The translations under genes were made by a program, and so were the position numbers. DNA of 64,000 nucleotides from an uncultured Bacteroidota bacterium. GTDB lineage: Bacteria; Bacteroidota; Bacteroidia; Flavobacteriales_D; Parvicellaceae. The notes beneath the pieces were generated by a model. It was not told where the DNA came from, made no database searches, and worked only from the letters and a program-made list of their open reading frames with translations. The first letter of the stretch is position 1. Every line of letters begins with the position of its first letter. The DNA is taken from the NCBI GenBank assembly GCA_902536695.1, contig CACAYQ010000002.1, positions 1 to 64,000 on the forward strand. Direction: 5' to 3'. Positions 51,620 to 61,201 of this stretch are shown piece by piece.

Positions 51620-51885
51620 TAGCTATTCAAATTTTTGTATTGATTATCTAGTTTATTCATCAATTTTATATAAACGAAAATCAAAATCACGAAAACAAAA
51701 ATTGAACCTTGTTGAGCAAACCAAAAACCTAGTTTAAAACCACCCATTCTTATAGAATTTAATTCGTCAACTAACAAGATTCCAAAGCCAAAAGAAACTG
51801 TGAACCAAATGCTAAGTAGAATACTTAAATACTTAAGATTAGTTTTCCAATAATTAGTAGTAGAAGAATTTTTATTGTTTATCAT
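51619..51885 (-). CDS. DUF4212 small membrane protein (symporter partner)
   Basis: NYWKTNLKYLSILLSIWFTVSFGFGILLVDELNSI...GFWFAQQGSIFVFVILIFVYI; adjacent to the symporter gene. Confidence 0.9.
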   Translation of the reverse strand: MINNKNSSTTNYWKTNLKYLSILLSIWFTVSFGFGILLVDELNSIRMGGFKLGFWFAQQGSIFVFVILIFVYIKLMNKLDNQYKNLNS

Positions 51886-52005
51886 ATCAATAAAAATACG
51901 ATAATTAGATTAAGGATGAAGCAATAAGATTATCTATTGTCTGAACCTAGTAAATAGTTTTCTTGCAATAATATCAAATCTTAAAAGATGGGAAATTTAT
52001 TGATT

Positions 52006-53412
52006 TTATTCCTTTATTACTTTAAATTCTGAGACCTCATTATTATGGGTTACTTTAACAACATATACCCCATTAGAGAAATGCTGAATGCTGATAATAT
52101 TTTCAGTTGAAACAAGTAATCTATTTCCAATAATATCAAAAATTTCGGTTTTAACTAAACCATTATTATTTTCAACAGACACTGAAATTTTGTCATTAGT
52201 TGGATTTGGGTATATAACTACTTTTTCATTTGTGTTTTCAGAAATTGAATTCACCCATGATACATCTTCATAAACCTGAACTTCATTATAAGCAGTGTAA
52301 ACTGAACCAGGAAAACTAACCCCTGGTGAGGCAGCTGCTCGCCTACCATAGCTCGCCATTCTAAAATCCATTAGTGGTCTTGTTAGAGTAGTTTGAGTAA
52401 AAGATTGCGTTTGAGGATTAAAAATATTTACTGTTCCAAAAATAAAAGATCCACCATGGTGAAAATTTAAATCATGAGTTAGTCCTCCAGCAAATAATAT
52501 TTTATTTCCGGCTACAGCACAATCTTCTACTGCCCTGGCACTACTAACTAGATTCTGAGTAGTCCAGTTGGATCCATCGTAAATATCAATTCTTGAAGAT
52601 GCAATATTATCATTTAAAGCTCCACCCACAAACACAAAATAGCCATCACAATGACAAGCAGAGATTTTTGCTCTACCACCATTTGTTGGTAAGGTACCAG
52701 TGGACCAAGTATCTGTTTGACTATCGTAAATTTCGTATGCGTCTGACAGACTAAATCCATCAAGAATACTACTAGGAGTAGAGTTCATGACAAGACCACC
52801 AGCAAAAATGGCGATATCTCCATCCGTTACAGCGCTGCTATAAAATCTGTTGTCAGTTGAAGGTCTTGAACTCCACGTCATAGAGGCTTCGTCATAAATC
52901 CAAAGGTCTGTTTCACCAACTACATCAGCAGCACTCTGATACCATTTCCAGTATTTCAGACCACCTGCAACTATAATTTTTCCATTTAATGCTACTGCGT
53001 GTCCATCAAATGTGCTAAAGGGGATACTTACTTCTGTAAAACTACCATTTTTATAAATCTCCATGGTGTTTTCTACAAGCCATCCATTTCCGTTAACATC
53101 TGCCCAGTTAGAAACACCTCCTATGATATATATACCGCTATCTCCTCTAACCATTATGGGTTCTAATCTTGGCGTATTCATGGATAATAAACTTGATTGC
53201 TTAGAAGAAATTTCATAAAGATGAGCAAGCTGTGTTATATTAACATTTGTTCCTCCAGCGCTCCAAGTATGTCCACCAGCAATAAGCAAATTATTAGAGT
53301 CAATGAATTCTATATTGGCCCTTACTTGATTGAACGCAATCGAGCCATTGTTCCATTGCGAGTAGACTACCAAATTAGAGATAGCAATTATAACAACAAT
53401 AAATTTTTTCAT
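52006..53412 (-). CDS. Secreted Kelch-like repeat protein with T9SS type A C-terminal sorting domain
   Basis: Repeated GG-containing blades (LIAGGHTWSAGG, IIVAGGLKYW, AIFAGGLVM, FVFVGGALND, ILFAGGLTHD) and C-terminal YPNPTNDKISVSVEN...GVYVVKVTHNNEVSEFKVIKE. Confidence 0.85.
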   Translation of the reverse strand: MKKFIVVIIAISNLVVYSQWNNGSIAFNQVRANIEFIDSNNLLIAGGHTWSAGGTNVNITQLAHLYEISSKQSSLLSMNTPRLEPIMVRGDSGIYIIGGVSNWADVNGNGWLVENTMEIYKNGSFTEVSIPFSTFDGHAVALNGKIIVAGGLKYWKWYQSAADVVGETDLWIYDEASMTWSSRPSTDNRFYSSAVTDGDIAIFAGGLVMNSTPSSILDGFSLSDAYEIYDSQTDTWSTGTLPTNGGRAKISACHCDGYFVFVGGALNDNIASSRIDIYDGSNWTTQNLVSSARAVEDCAVAGNKILFAGGLTHDLNFHHGGSFIFGTVNIFNPQTQSFTQTTLTRPLMDFRMASYGRRAAASPGVSFPGSVYTAYNEVQVYEDVSWVNSISENTNEKVVIYPNPTNDKISVSVENNNGLVKTEIFDIIGNRLLVSTENIISIQHFSNGVYVVKVTHNNEVSEFKVIKE

Positions 53413-53878
53413 TTTTTTTGAATTAAAAAGGTTATCTAAGATAGTTTTTTTATCCTTTTAAAAGATTGTATTTTCAGTAATTTGAAGTAATTAAATTTAA
53501 TCACAGTTATTTCCTGGTTTAGAATTTTTTTCTGATTGCATTTTAACTTTTTATTTATACTCATGAAAAGAAAATTAAAAGTTAGTTCACTGATTTTGAG
53601 AATGTTTGCTACAAAACCAATAAATGGCATAATGTTCAAACAAAATCGACACACCAGATTAAACTCAACTAGGTTTGTTACGTGAATAAAAAAATCCCTT
53701 CGGGAAACAAAGAAAAAAACCACAATATCTCGGATTTCAAACCAACTGTAGATAAAAAGAATCCTTCCCTAAGCACTAAGCTGAGTAATATTCACTACTG
53801 GCTCTATTTTAATTAACTTCCGTTTTCCTTAATTACATTGAACGAAAGCATGTTTCTGTTCTTTTGTATATTAGAAGT

Positions 53879-54049
53879 ATGAAAAAATTTACCATTTCTG
53901 CAGCTATTCTGTTTTCACTATGTTCAGGAATTTATTTTGCCAACAACCTGATATCTTCAGAAAACATCAATTCAAAGGAATGTCCTTGTACACCTGACTG
54001 TCAGCCAGGAGATGCTTGGTGCACATGCGAAGCAGTCTGTGAAAATTAG
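53879..54049 (+). CDS. Small secreted cysteine-rich peptide
   Basis: MKKFTISAAILFSLCSGIYFANNLISSENINSKECPCTPDCQPGDAWCTCEAVCEN; signal-like N-terminus. Confidence 0.55.
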   Translation: MKKFTISAAILFSLCSGIYFANNLISSENINSKECPCTPDCQPGDAWCTCEAVCEN

Positions 54050-54141
54050 ATCAATTTGATCATTTTACTTTTAACAGCTACTAAAATACCTTAAAGTAGG
54101 TATTGACTAGTGTGCTGATTACGTTTTATTTAGCATTAAAT

Positions 54142-54282
54142 ATGCTAGATAAACACATTTTCACACCTACTTGTCTCTACATCTATTCTGAAGATGTAAT
54201 TATGAAGACCAAGAAAAAATGCTGTAAGAAGTATAAAAAAAAGGGGAAAGCGTGTAAAAAATGCCCTCTCAATCACGCTTAG
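54142..54282 (+). CDS. Very small Lys/Cys-rich ORF (46 aa, or 26 aa from the internal ATG at 54202)
   Basis: ...MKTKKKCCKKYKKKGKACKKCPLNHA-stop; below the track cutoff. Confidence 0.5.
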   Translation: MLDKHIFTPTCLYIYSEDVIMKTKKKCCKKYKKKGKACKKCPLNHA

Positions 54283-54334
54283 CATCTTTCTTCATTTAGT
54301 CCATTTTAATTATAACTTTAAGAAAAGTTTATTC

Positions 54335-55309
54335 ATGCTTAGAATAATCACATCTATTCTTGTTTTCCTTATGATTTCTTGTTCAGAAAAAAATCAAGAG
54401 GTGCCCATAAAACCACCCATTGCTATTGTTGTTCACGGAGGTGCAGGAACCATACTCAAAAAAAACATGTCTTATGAGAAAGAAGAAAAATATAAATCCA
54501 AATTAGAAGAAGCCATACGTGCGGGATATCAAGTTTTACAAAATGGCGGTACAAGTCTAGATGCAGTTGAGCAAACGATCATAATTTTAGAAGACTCCCC
54601 CCTATTTAATGCCGGTAAAGGAGCTGTTTTCACACATGATGAAAAAAACGAGTTAGACGCCTCTATTATGGAAGGGAGCAATTTAAAAGCAGGAGCTGTA
54701 GCTGGGGTGACCCATATTAAAAACCCAATAAGAGCTGCAAGGGCTGTAATGGAAAAATCAGAGCATGTACTACTGGCTCGTGAAGGGGCTGAGCATTTTG
54801 CTCTATTACAAAAGTTAGACACAGTAAGTCCAACTTATTTTTTTACGGAGAAAAGAGCTAAATCTTTAAAAAGAGCCAAAAAAGAGGAGAAGTTTGGAAC
54901 TGTAGGTTGTGTGGCATTGGACCAAAATGGAAACATAGCCGCTGGAACATCAACTGGTGGAATGACGAATAAAAAATGGGGTCGAATTGGTGACTCTCCC
55001 ATTATTGGTGCTGGAACTTATGCAAATAACAGCACTTGTGGGGTGTCTTCCACTGGATGGGGAGAATATTTTATTAGAGGAGTTGTAGCGCATGATATTT
55101 CAGCTATGATGGAATATGGAGGGAAATCATTAAAAGAATCTGCAAATCATGTAATTCATCACAAACTAACTGAGCTTGGTGGAACTGGTGGTATCATCGC
55201 ACTGGATCAAAAAGGAAATATTGTAATGGAGTTTAATACTGATGGGATGTACAGGGGTTTTATGACTGAAGATTCATTGAGTATATCCATATACGGGCCG
55301 AAAATTTAA
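54335..55309 (+). CDS. Isoaspartyl peptidase/L-asparaginase (Ntn-hydrolase), lipoprotein-like
   Basis: VVHGGAGTI, LEDSPLFNAGKGAVFTHDEKNELDASIMEG, autocleavage region GTVGCVALDQNGNIAAGTSTGGMTNKKWGRIGDSPIIGAGTYA. Confidence 0.93.
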   Translation: MLRIITSILVFLMISCSEKNQEVPIKPPIAIVVHGGAGTILKKNMSYEKEEKYKSKLEEAIRAGYQVLQNGGTSLDAVEQTIIILEDSPLFNAGKGAVFTHDEKNELDASIMEGSNLKAGAVAGVTHIKNPIRAARAVMEKSEHVLLAREGAEHFALLQKLDTVSPTYFFTEKRAKSLKRAKKEEKFGTVGCVALDQNGNIAAGTSTGGMTNKKWGRIGDSPIIGAGTYANNSTCGVSSTGWGEYFIRGVVAHDISAMMEYGGKSLKESANHVIHHKLTELGGTGGIIALDQKGNIVMEFNTDGMYRGFMTEDSLSISIYGPKI

Positions 55310-55378
55310 TGAAGTTTATTCATCCGTTTACTTTTTAAAATTGTAAAAAAACCTTATAATTATATAAATTATACAATC

Positions 55379-56602
55379 ATGAAAATAAAGTTAACAGTAC
55401 TATTTAGCAGTTTATTTTTTTTGTTGAATGCTCAAAATATCATAGATAATAAGGTGCGTTTTCAATATGTCCAACTACCTAAAATAAAAATTGATGAAGA
55501 AGTAGATACCTATTTTATTACCTATAAAAATTCTTTTGTAAATGGAAATGATAGACAAAATGCACTACACCAATTAAGAGTAGATTCTGCAGAAAGAGCA
55601 CAAGAACTACAAATTCAAAATTGGGAGCTAGAATTCAATCAAGCTAAAAAACAATATTTGACTTTATTATCTGTATGGAAAGAAAATGAAAACAAAGGTG
55701 TAATAAGTCCAAAACCACAAGAACCTATTTGGCCCGTTTATCCAGAACCATATGAGCTGTTTCCTCCGGTTTTAACAAGACCATTTAGTGAACTAAATAT
55801 TCAAAATAATTTTCAATTATCTGGTTTTGAAGAAGGAAATTCAGGGTTTGAAATTTCTATTGATAACCTTGGATTAGAAATCACTTCCACTAAAGGAACA
55901 TACGTGCAGAATACTCAGACACCTGGTAAAACTTACAAAGCAATAAGTAAGTATAAAATGCCATTACATGTTGTTGTTAATGTTAATGGAAACAAGATTT
56001 ACGAAAAAACGCTTAATGATAAATTAAATGATTTTCAATTATTTACTGGTAAAACAGAATACGACTACCAACTATGGAAAATTAAAAATAGGGAAGAGAA
56101 TAAAGATATTTGGGAGCAAACACAAGCAAATATTTGGAAACAAGCTCTAAATTCTATTGAATCTATGTTAGATGAAGAAATTGGATATCCTGAAAAAAGT
56201 GAAATGACAGAAGTCTACGTGGTTAAAAAATATCAAGATTACACATATAATAAATTAATTGATGCTTTAACCCTTGCTCAAACTGCCTATTCGTCTTTGG
56301 CCATGGAAAGAGACAAGTCAACTGCTAAAGTCAATTTAGAAAAAGCAATTGCTTTATGGGAAGAAGAGCTCCAAGAAAGTGATTTAAACGAAAAAAAAGC
56401 TAGAATAAACAAAAAAATTACGGGCTTAATTAATGCAAATTTAGCTGATGCATATTTCTGGTCAGAAAATTTTGAAAAAGCCAACTACTACATTAATCAA
56501 ACCATGACGTTCGGAACGCTAAAAGCTAAAAGTCATTGTAAGAAATTAAAAAAGGATATAGCTGAATTTCAAAAAAGATATACTGCCTACGCTGGTAATT
56601 AG
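55379..56602 (+). CDS. Hypothetical secreted protein, 407 aa
   Basis: N-terminal signal; Pro-rich PKPQEPIWPVYPEPYELFPPVLTRP; helical C-terminal half. Confidence 0.65.
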   Translation: MKIKLTVLFSSLFFLLNAQNIIDNKVRFQYVQLPKIKIDEEVDTYFITYKNSFVNGNDRQNALHQLRVDSAERAQELQIQNWELEFNQAKKQYLTLLSVWKENENKGVISPKPQEPIWPVYPEPYELFPPVLTRPFSELNIQNNFQLSGFEEGNSGFEISIDNLGLEITSTKGTYVQNTQTPGKTYKAISKYKMPLHVVVNVNGNKIYEKTLNDKLNDFQLFTGKTEYDYQLWKIKNREENKDIWEQTQANIWKQALNSIESMLDEEIGYPEKSEMTEVYVVKKYQDYTYNKLIDALTLAQTAYSSLAMERDKSTAKVNLEKAIALWEEELQESDLNEKKARINKKITGLINANLADAYFWSENFEKANYYINQTMTFGTLKAKSHCKKLKKDIAEFQKRYTAYAGN

Positions 56603-56669
56603 TGACACTAAAATTATATTCTTTTTAAAACCATATAGTTTGATTTAAAATACAAAATCATATTAATGC

Positions 56670-58826
56670 TTATTTCAACACATTTATTTTTTGGGCACTA
56701 AACTTATACCCATCTGAGAGGATAAGCATATAATTTCCATCAGAGATATTACTTAGATCTAAAACTTTAACATCATTTTCATTTACCTCTAACACAACTT
56801 GACCAAATACATTTCTTAAAACAGCACTTAAAATTGGAGTTGTTGATTCCAAATTTAACAATGTCTTGGCTGGATTTGGGTAAATAAAAATATCATCTTC
56901 TTTTTCTACAATAAGGCTAGGTGAATCACATAGTTGAATTCCGTATGTACTCTCAGGTCCATTTCCGTTATTATCCAAAGATGTTTTTTCATGTATTAAC
57001 ACTCCAAATTGATCGTAAACTTTGTATGAATGCTCATTTTGAAAAGTTGTGGAATACTCCAGATCAACAATACCTCCTGAATCTACAGGAAATAAAAATG
57101 TTTCGGGTCCACATCCATTAGGGAGTAAAATGGTTTGGGTATTTACACCGTTTATTATCACATCCATTGAGGCTCCGTAAAGTGGCCACCCATCACAAAA
57201 GTCGTCATATAGCTCCACTTTTAGAAGTCCACAATTTCCTTGACTCAACAAACTGTTGCAACCAATCAAGCCAGTAGTGCTCATGGGGCCAGCTCCGTTA
57301 GAACCAGATTGTGACGCAATAATATTATTATTTTCATCGAATAGTTCATAACTGTTCTCCTCTGGCCAACCACCAGCATTATAGAATAGGCTAACCACAT
57401 CACCTGAGTCAACAGGAAAATCAAAGAATTCTGGGCCATTCCCATTCATAAGAGTAACTGATTGAATAACAATATTGTTGACATTTATATCTAAGTAACC
57501 TCCGTTCCAACCATCACCCCAAGAATCAGAAAGCGATAAAGTGTACATTCCGCATGTCCCTGGTACTGGAAGAGTCGCAAATGAAAATGGCCCCGACCAA
57601 TAGCTTGATCCGTTTAAACCACAATTTTCTTGTACATAAAAGTCATAAGAAGTAAATGAGGACAACCCAGTTAAGAGATAACTAGTTGTGGTGACATTGG
57701 AAATAGTTGCCCCGCTACCTATTGCAAAACCACTTAGACCCCACTCTATATCCCAAATTCCATTCATACTTCCTGATGCACTGTTCCACGCAATTAATGC
57801 ATCAGTAGGTGTGATATTTGATGCAGATAAATTGACAGGATTGACACAAAGTGGACAGGCCGTGAGACCCATTGTATTTGGTGGGCCACTCGTCCCACTT
57901 CCCGATTGAGTAGCTATTACCACATTTGTATGATCGTAAACCACATAACTGTTTTCTTCTGGCCAGCTTCCAGGAGTATACACCAAATCTATTACGTCTG
58001 AAGAGTCAACTGAAACAAAAAATTGTTCGGGGCCAGCTCCCTGTTGCAAGGTTATTGTCTGCAGGTTGTTTCCATTTACTATTATATCTATTAAACCTCC
58101 ATTCCATCCATCACCATAACTATCATACAATTCAATCATAAAAGCGCCACATGTACCGGTAGTAATGCCAGTGGTGAAACTATGCGGGCCGTTCCAAGAG
58201 CTTACATAACCAGAATCACAAACGGATTGAACGTAAACATCATAAGAAGTACTTGATTGTAATGTATTGAGTGTGACAAGGGTGTTTTGTAAGTTAATTA
58301 GTTGAGTACCTACTCCCGAAAGGGCAAATCCAGAAATACCATACCTTAAATTCCATATAGAATCATTTAATCCAGGAGTCCAAGAAATATCAGCTGAATT
58401 TGTAGTAACATTAGTATATAAAACATTACCAACTCCACTACAATTTCCAGTAGGGGATGCACAACTTGATGTGGAAGTATGCAACAGATTATCTAAATCA
58501 CTTGGTGCAGCTCCGCTAAACAAGGTATCATTTAGTGGGTCTACAATAGTAAACGTAATTTCACTATCCCATGATCCAGAGTGAAAAATAAAGTCCATTG
58601 TAGCGCCTGTAGTAGAATAAACAGAGTCAAGCGTAAAACTTCCTTGACACTCGTAATTGCCCACAAAACTACCATTCATTGTTACTTCAAGGTAAGCACC
58701 ATTCCACCCATCCCCATAACTATCGTACATATATAATTTGTAATGGCACTGTGCACCAAACTCTAAAAAAAGTAATTGGCTTAATATTACCGTTTGAAAT
58801 AGTTTTTTTAGCATTACTAACTGCAA
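56670..58826 (-). CDS. Secreted multidomain T9SS cargo with four DSYGDGWNG-type modules and two Fn3-like domains
   Basis: MYDSYGDGWNGAYLEV, ELYDSYGDGWNGGLIDI, SLSDSWGDGWNGGYLDI, ELYDDFCDGWPLYGASMDV; C-terminal YPNPAKTLLNLES...GNYMLILSDGYKFSAQKINVLK. Confidence 0.85.
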   Translation of the reverse strand: MQLVMLKKLFQTVILSQLLFLEFGAQCHYKLYMYDSYGDGWNGAYLEVTMNGSFVGNYECQGSFTLDSVYSTTGATMDFIFHSGSWDSEITFTIVDPLNDTLFSGAAPSDLDNLLHTSTSSCASPTGNCSGVGNVLYTNVTTNSADISWTPGLNDSIWNLRYGISGFALSGVGTQLINLQNTLVTLNTLQSSTSYDVYVQSVCDSGYVSSWNGPHSFTTGITTGTCGAFMIELYDSYGDGWNGGLIDIIVNGNNLQTITLQQGAGPEQFFVSVDSSDVIDLVYTPGSWPEENSYVVYDHTNVVIATQSGSGTSGPPNTMGLTACPLCVNPVNLSASNITPTDALIAWNSASGSMNGIWDIEWGLSGFAIGSGATISNVTTTSYLLTGLSSFTSYDFYVQENCGLNGSSYWSGPFSFATLPVPGTCGMYTLSLSDSWGDGWNGGYLDINVNNIVIQSVTLMNGNGPEFFDFPVDSGDVVSLFYNAGGWPEENSYELFDENNNIIASQSGSNGAGPMSTTGLIGCNSLLSQGNCGLLKVELYDDFCDGWPLYGASMDVIINGVNTQTILLPNGCGPETFLFPVDSGGIVDLEYSTTFQNEHSYKVYDQFGVLIHEKTSLDNNGNGPESTYGIQLCDSPSLIVEKEDDIFIYPNPAKTLLNLESTTPILSAVLRNVFGQVVLEVNENDVKVLDLSNISDGNYMLILSDGYKFSAQKINVLK

Positions 58827-58878
58827 GTTAGTAAATTAGATAAAGTAACAAATTAACTTATGTTAATGTGGAATTAAG

Positions 58879-59355
58879 CTACTTTATGATATTTTTGAAA
58901 TTCTGTAATTCTTTTTCAGCTTCAGATTTAGAATAATAACGGTTAGACAATGTCAATCCGCTTACCCTATTTTTAATTACGTAATAAGAAGTGTCTTGAT
59001 TATTAATAAGTGAGGTTTCCCAATATTTTGCAGAGTTATTATAATCTATCCTTTTTTTATTAGGCAAAGTAACAGGTTGGTCTTGAATTTCTTCAACTAC
59101 CTCATCTGCCTCGGCATCTAATACGGTGATATCCTCTTGGACTACTTCAATAGTATCAATATCCTCAACTTTTTCTTCTTCAACAATCTGTAAAGGTTCT
59201 TGTTGAACCACTTTTTCACTGTCATTCATAAAAAAATATGCTGCTGCAAGAACTGTAACAATAACTAAAAGTACTAGGACAACTATCTTTAAAGACTTAT
59301 TACTTTCTGTTTTTGGAGCTTTCTTTTTTTCTTTTTGATCTTTAGACATACTCAA
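58879..59355 (-). CDS. Single-pass membrane protein, possibly SPOR-like C-terminus
   Basis: Lys-rich N-terminus, one TM, acidic linker, C-terminal SGLTLSNRYYSKSEAEKELQNFKNIIK. Confidence 0.55.
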   Translation of the reverse strand: MSMSKDQKEKKKAPKTESNKSLKIVVLVLLVIVTVLAAAYFFMNDSEKVVQQEPLQIVEEEKVEDIDTIEVVQEDITVLDAEADEVVEEIQDQPVTLPNKKRIDYNNSAKYWETSLINNQDTSYYVIKNRVSGLTLSNRYYSKSEAEKELQNFKNIIK

Positions 59356-59385
59356 ATATCTATTAAAAAACGCAAGTGTAGTTGA

Positions 59386-59721
59386 TTACAATTTCTTGTT
59401 TTCAACGTGACGATGTGCATCACGATTTGTTTTTTTATCTAAGTTTTTTTGGAAGGCCTCTTCAAGATCCACACCAGTTTGATTGGCTAAACAAACTAAT
59501 ACAAAAAAAACATCTGCCAACTCATCGCTAAGATTCGCTTTTTCATCACTTTTCTTTTCGCTCTGTTCTCCATACCTTCTTGCCATAATCCTAGCAACCT
59601 CTCCAACTTCTTCTGTTAATATAGCCATGTTAGTCAATTCATTAAAGTAACGAACTCCGTATTTTTTAATCCATTCATCCACTAATTTTTGAGCTTTTCC
59701 AATGGTGATTTCCTTATTCAT
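59386..59721 (-). CDS. MazG-like nucleotide pyrophosphohydrolase
   Basis: LTEEVGEVARIMARRYGEQ...LSDELADVFFVLVCLANQTGVDLEEAF. Confidence 0.9.
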   Translation of the reverse strand: MNKEITIGKAQKLVDEWIKKYGVRYFNELTNMAILTEEVGEVARIMARRYGEQSEKKSDEKANLSDELADVFFVLVCLANQTGVDLEEAFQKNLDKKTNRDAHRHVENKKL

Positions 59722-60176
59722 TATTCCTTGTTTTTTGAATCTATCGTAATGGTTACTGGACCCTTATTACACAAATTTACATCCATCATAGCACCAAAGA
59801 TTCCTGTTTTAATTTTGTTTTCATGCATCATCGTCTTTGCATAATCTATGCACTCATTATAAAGATTTACAGCATAATCAGCAGGTGCAGATTTAACAAA
59901 AGATGGCCTGTTTCCCTTCTTAGTTGAAGCATGTAAAGTAAACTGACTGACTAGTAATAATTCTCCATCCAAGTCGCTTAAGGACAGGTTCATTTTTTGA
60001 TTTTGATCATCAAACAAACGCATATTGACAATTTTATTTATCACCCATTGTACATCTGCTGTATTATCTGATAATTCAAAGCCTAATAAGACCAGTAATC
60101 CTTGTTTAATTTTACCGACAAACTCATTCTCAACCTTTACACTAGCATGGCTTACACGTTGAACAATTGCTCTCAT
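59721..60176 (-). CDS. dtd: D-aminoacyl-tRNA deacylase
   Basis: MRAIVQRVSHASVKV...LLVSQFTLHASTKKGNRPSFVKSAP...TGIFGAMMDVNLCNKGPVTI. Confidence 0.95.
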   Translation of the reverse strand: MRAIVQRVSHASVKVENEFVGKIKQGLLVLLGFELSDNTADVQWVINKIVNMRLFDDQNQKMNLSLSDLDGELLLVSQFTLHASTKKGNRPSFVKSAPADYAVNLYNECIDYAKTMMHENKIKTGIFGAMMDVNLCNKGPVTITIDSKNKE

Positions 60177-61114
60177 GAATACATATTTTGACGGTAATTA
60201 TTTTCGGGATCGTCTTGATACATGCTTAGATAACTTTGATATCTTGAAATAGATAAGTTGCCCTGTTTAAGTTGATTTAATACTTCGCAACCTGGTTCAT
60301 TTATATGCTTACAATTATGAAACTTACATTGATCTAACAATGCCATCATTTCTGGGAAATACATCCCCAATTCTTCTTTCTTAAAATCAACCAATCCAAA
60401 CCCTTTTATTCCAGGTGTATCTATGATTCTTGTACTTTCATTTACATCAAACATTTCTGCAAAAGTAGTGGTATGTTTACCAGTCATATGGGTAGTTGAA
60501 ATATTTCCTGTTTTTAAAGCCAAATTAGGGATAATTTGATTAATCAATGTAGATTTACCAGCTCCGCTGTTTCCTGCAATTAAAGTAGTTTTATCAGCAA
60601 TAAGAGCTGATAATTTATTTAGTCCTTCGCCTGTTTTAGCAGAAATGCATAAGTTATTGTAATTGGCTTTTGAATAAGTACTTTCCCATTCATGTAACGT
60701 CTTTTTATCTCTATCGTCATATAAATCAATCTTATTAAATACAATGTGAAGTGGAATGTGATATGCCTCTGCCGTCACGGTAAAACGATCAATAAATCCC
60801 GTTGCCGTTGCAGGATTAGAAATGGTAACTAATAATACCGCTAAATCGATATTTGATGCGATGATATGAGCTTCTTTGGATAAATTAACGGATTTTCGGA
60901 TAATGTAGTTTTTACGTTCCTGAATTTCATCTACTATATATTCGCCTATATCATTTTTTATAAGGTGAACATAATCCCCTACTGCTAAAGGATTAGTTGT
61001 CCTTAAACCTTTGGTTCTAAACTTTCCTTTTATTCTACTTTTGATAAGAGTTCCATCTTCCAGTTTGACATCATACCAACTTCCCGTTGATCTATACACT
61101 ACACCATTAATCAT
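60173..61114 (-). CDS. rsgA: Ribosome small subunit-dependent GTPase A
   Basis: Circularly permuted GTPase: FNKIDLYD, AGNSGAGKSTLINQI, DTPGIKGFGL, CKFHNCKHINEPGCEV. Confidence 0.95.
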   Translation of the reverse strand: MINGVVYRSTGSWYDVKLEDGTLIKSRIKGKFRTKGLRTTNPLAVGDYVHLIKNDIGEYIVDEIQERKNYIIRKSVNLSKEAHIIASNIDLAVLLVTISNPATATGFIDRFTVTAEAYHIPLHIVFNKIDLYDDRDKKTLHEWESTYSKANYNNLCISAKTGEGLNKLSALIADKTTLIAGNSGAGKSTLINQIIPNLALKTGNISTTHMTGKHTTTFAEMFDVNESTRIIDTPGIKGFGLVDFKKEELGMYFPEMMALLDQCKFHNCKHINEPGCEVLNQLKQGNLSISRYQSYLSMYQDDPENNYRQNMYS

Positions 61115-61201
61115 GGTATAAAATTAACACAGATTACATTCACATTCACATTAAATTCATTTTTCTATTGATGAACATTCTATTACTTTAGCGATATATT
61201 T

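Noticed and set aside
52006-53412. Kelch-like protein as part of the island
   Set aside because: Lies outside the repeat-bounded segment, after conserved symporter genes; treated as ordinary T9SS cargo.
53436-53723. 95-aa minus ORF
   Set aside because: Low-complexity Phe/Lys/Ile composition in an AT-rich gap; no signal or family features.
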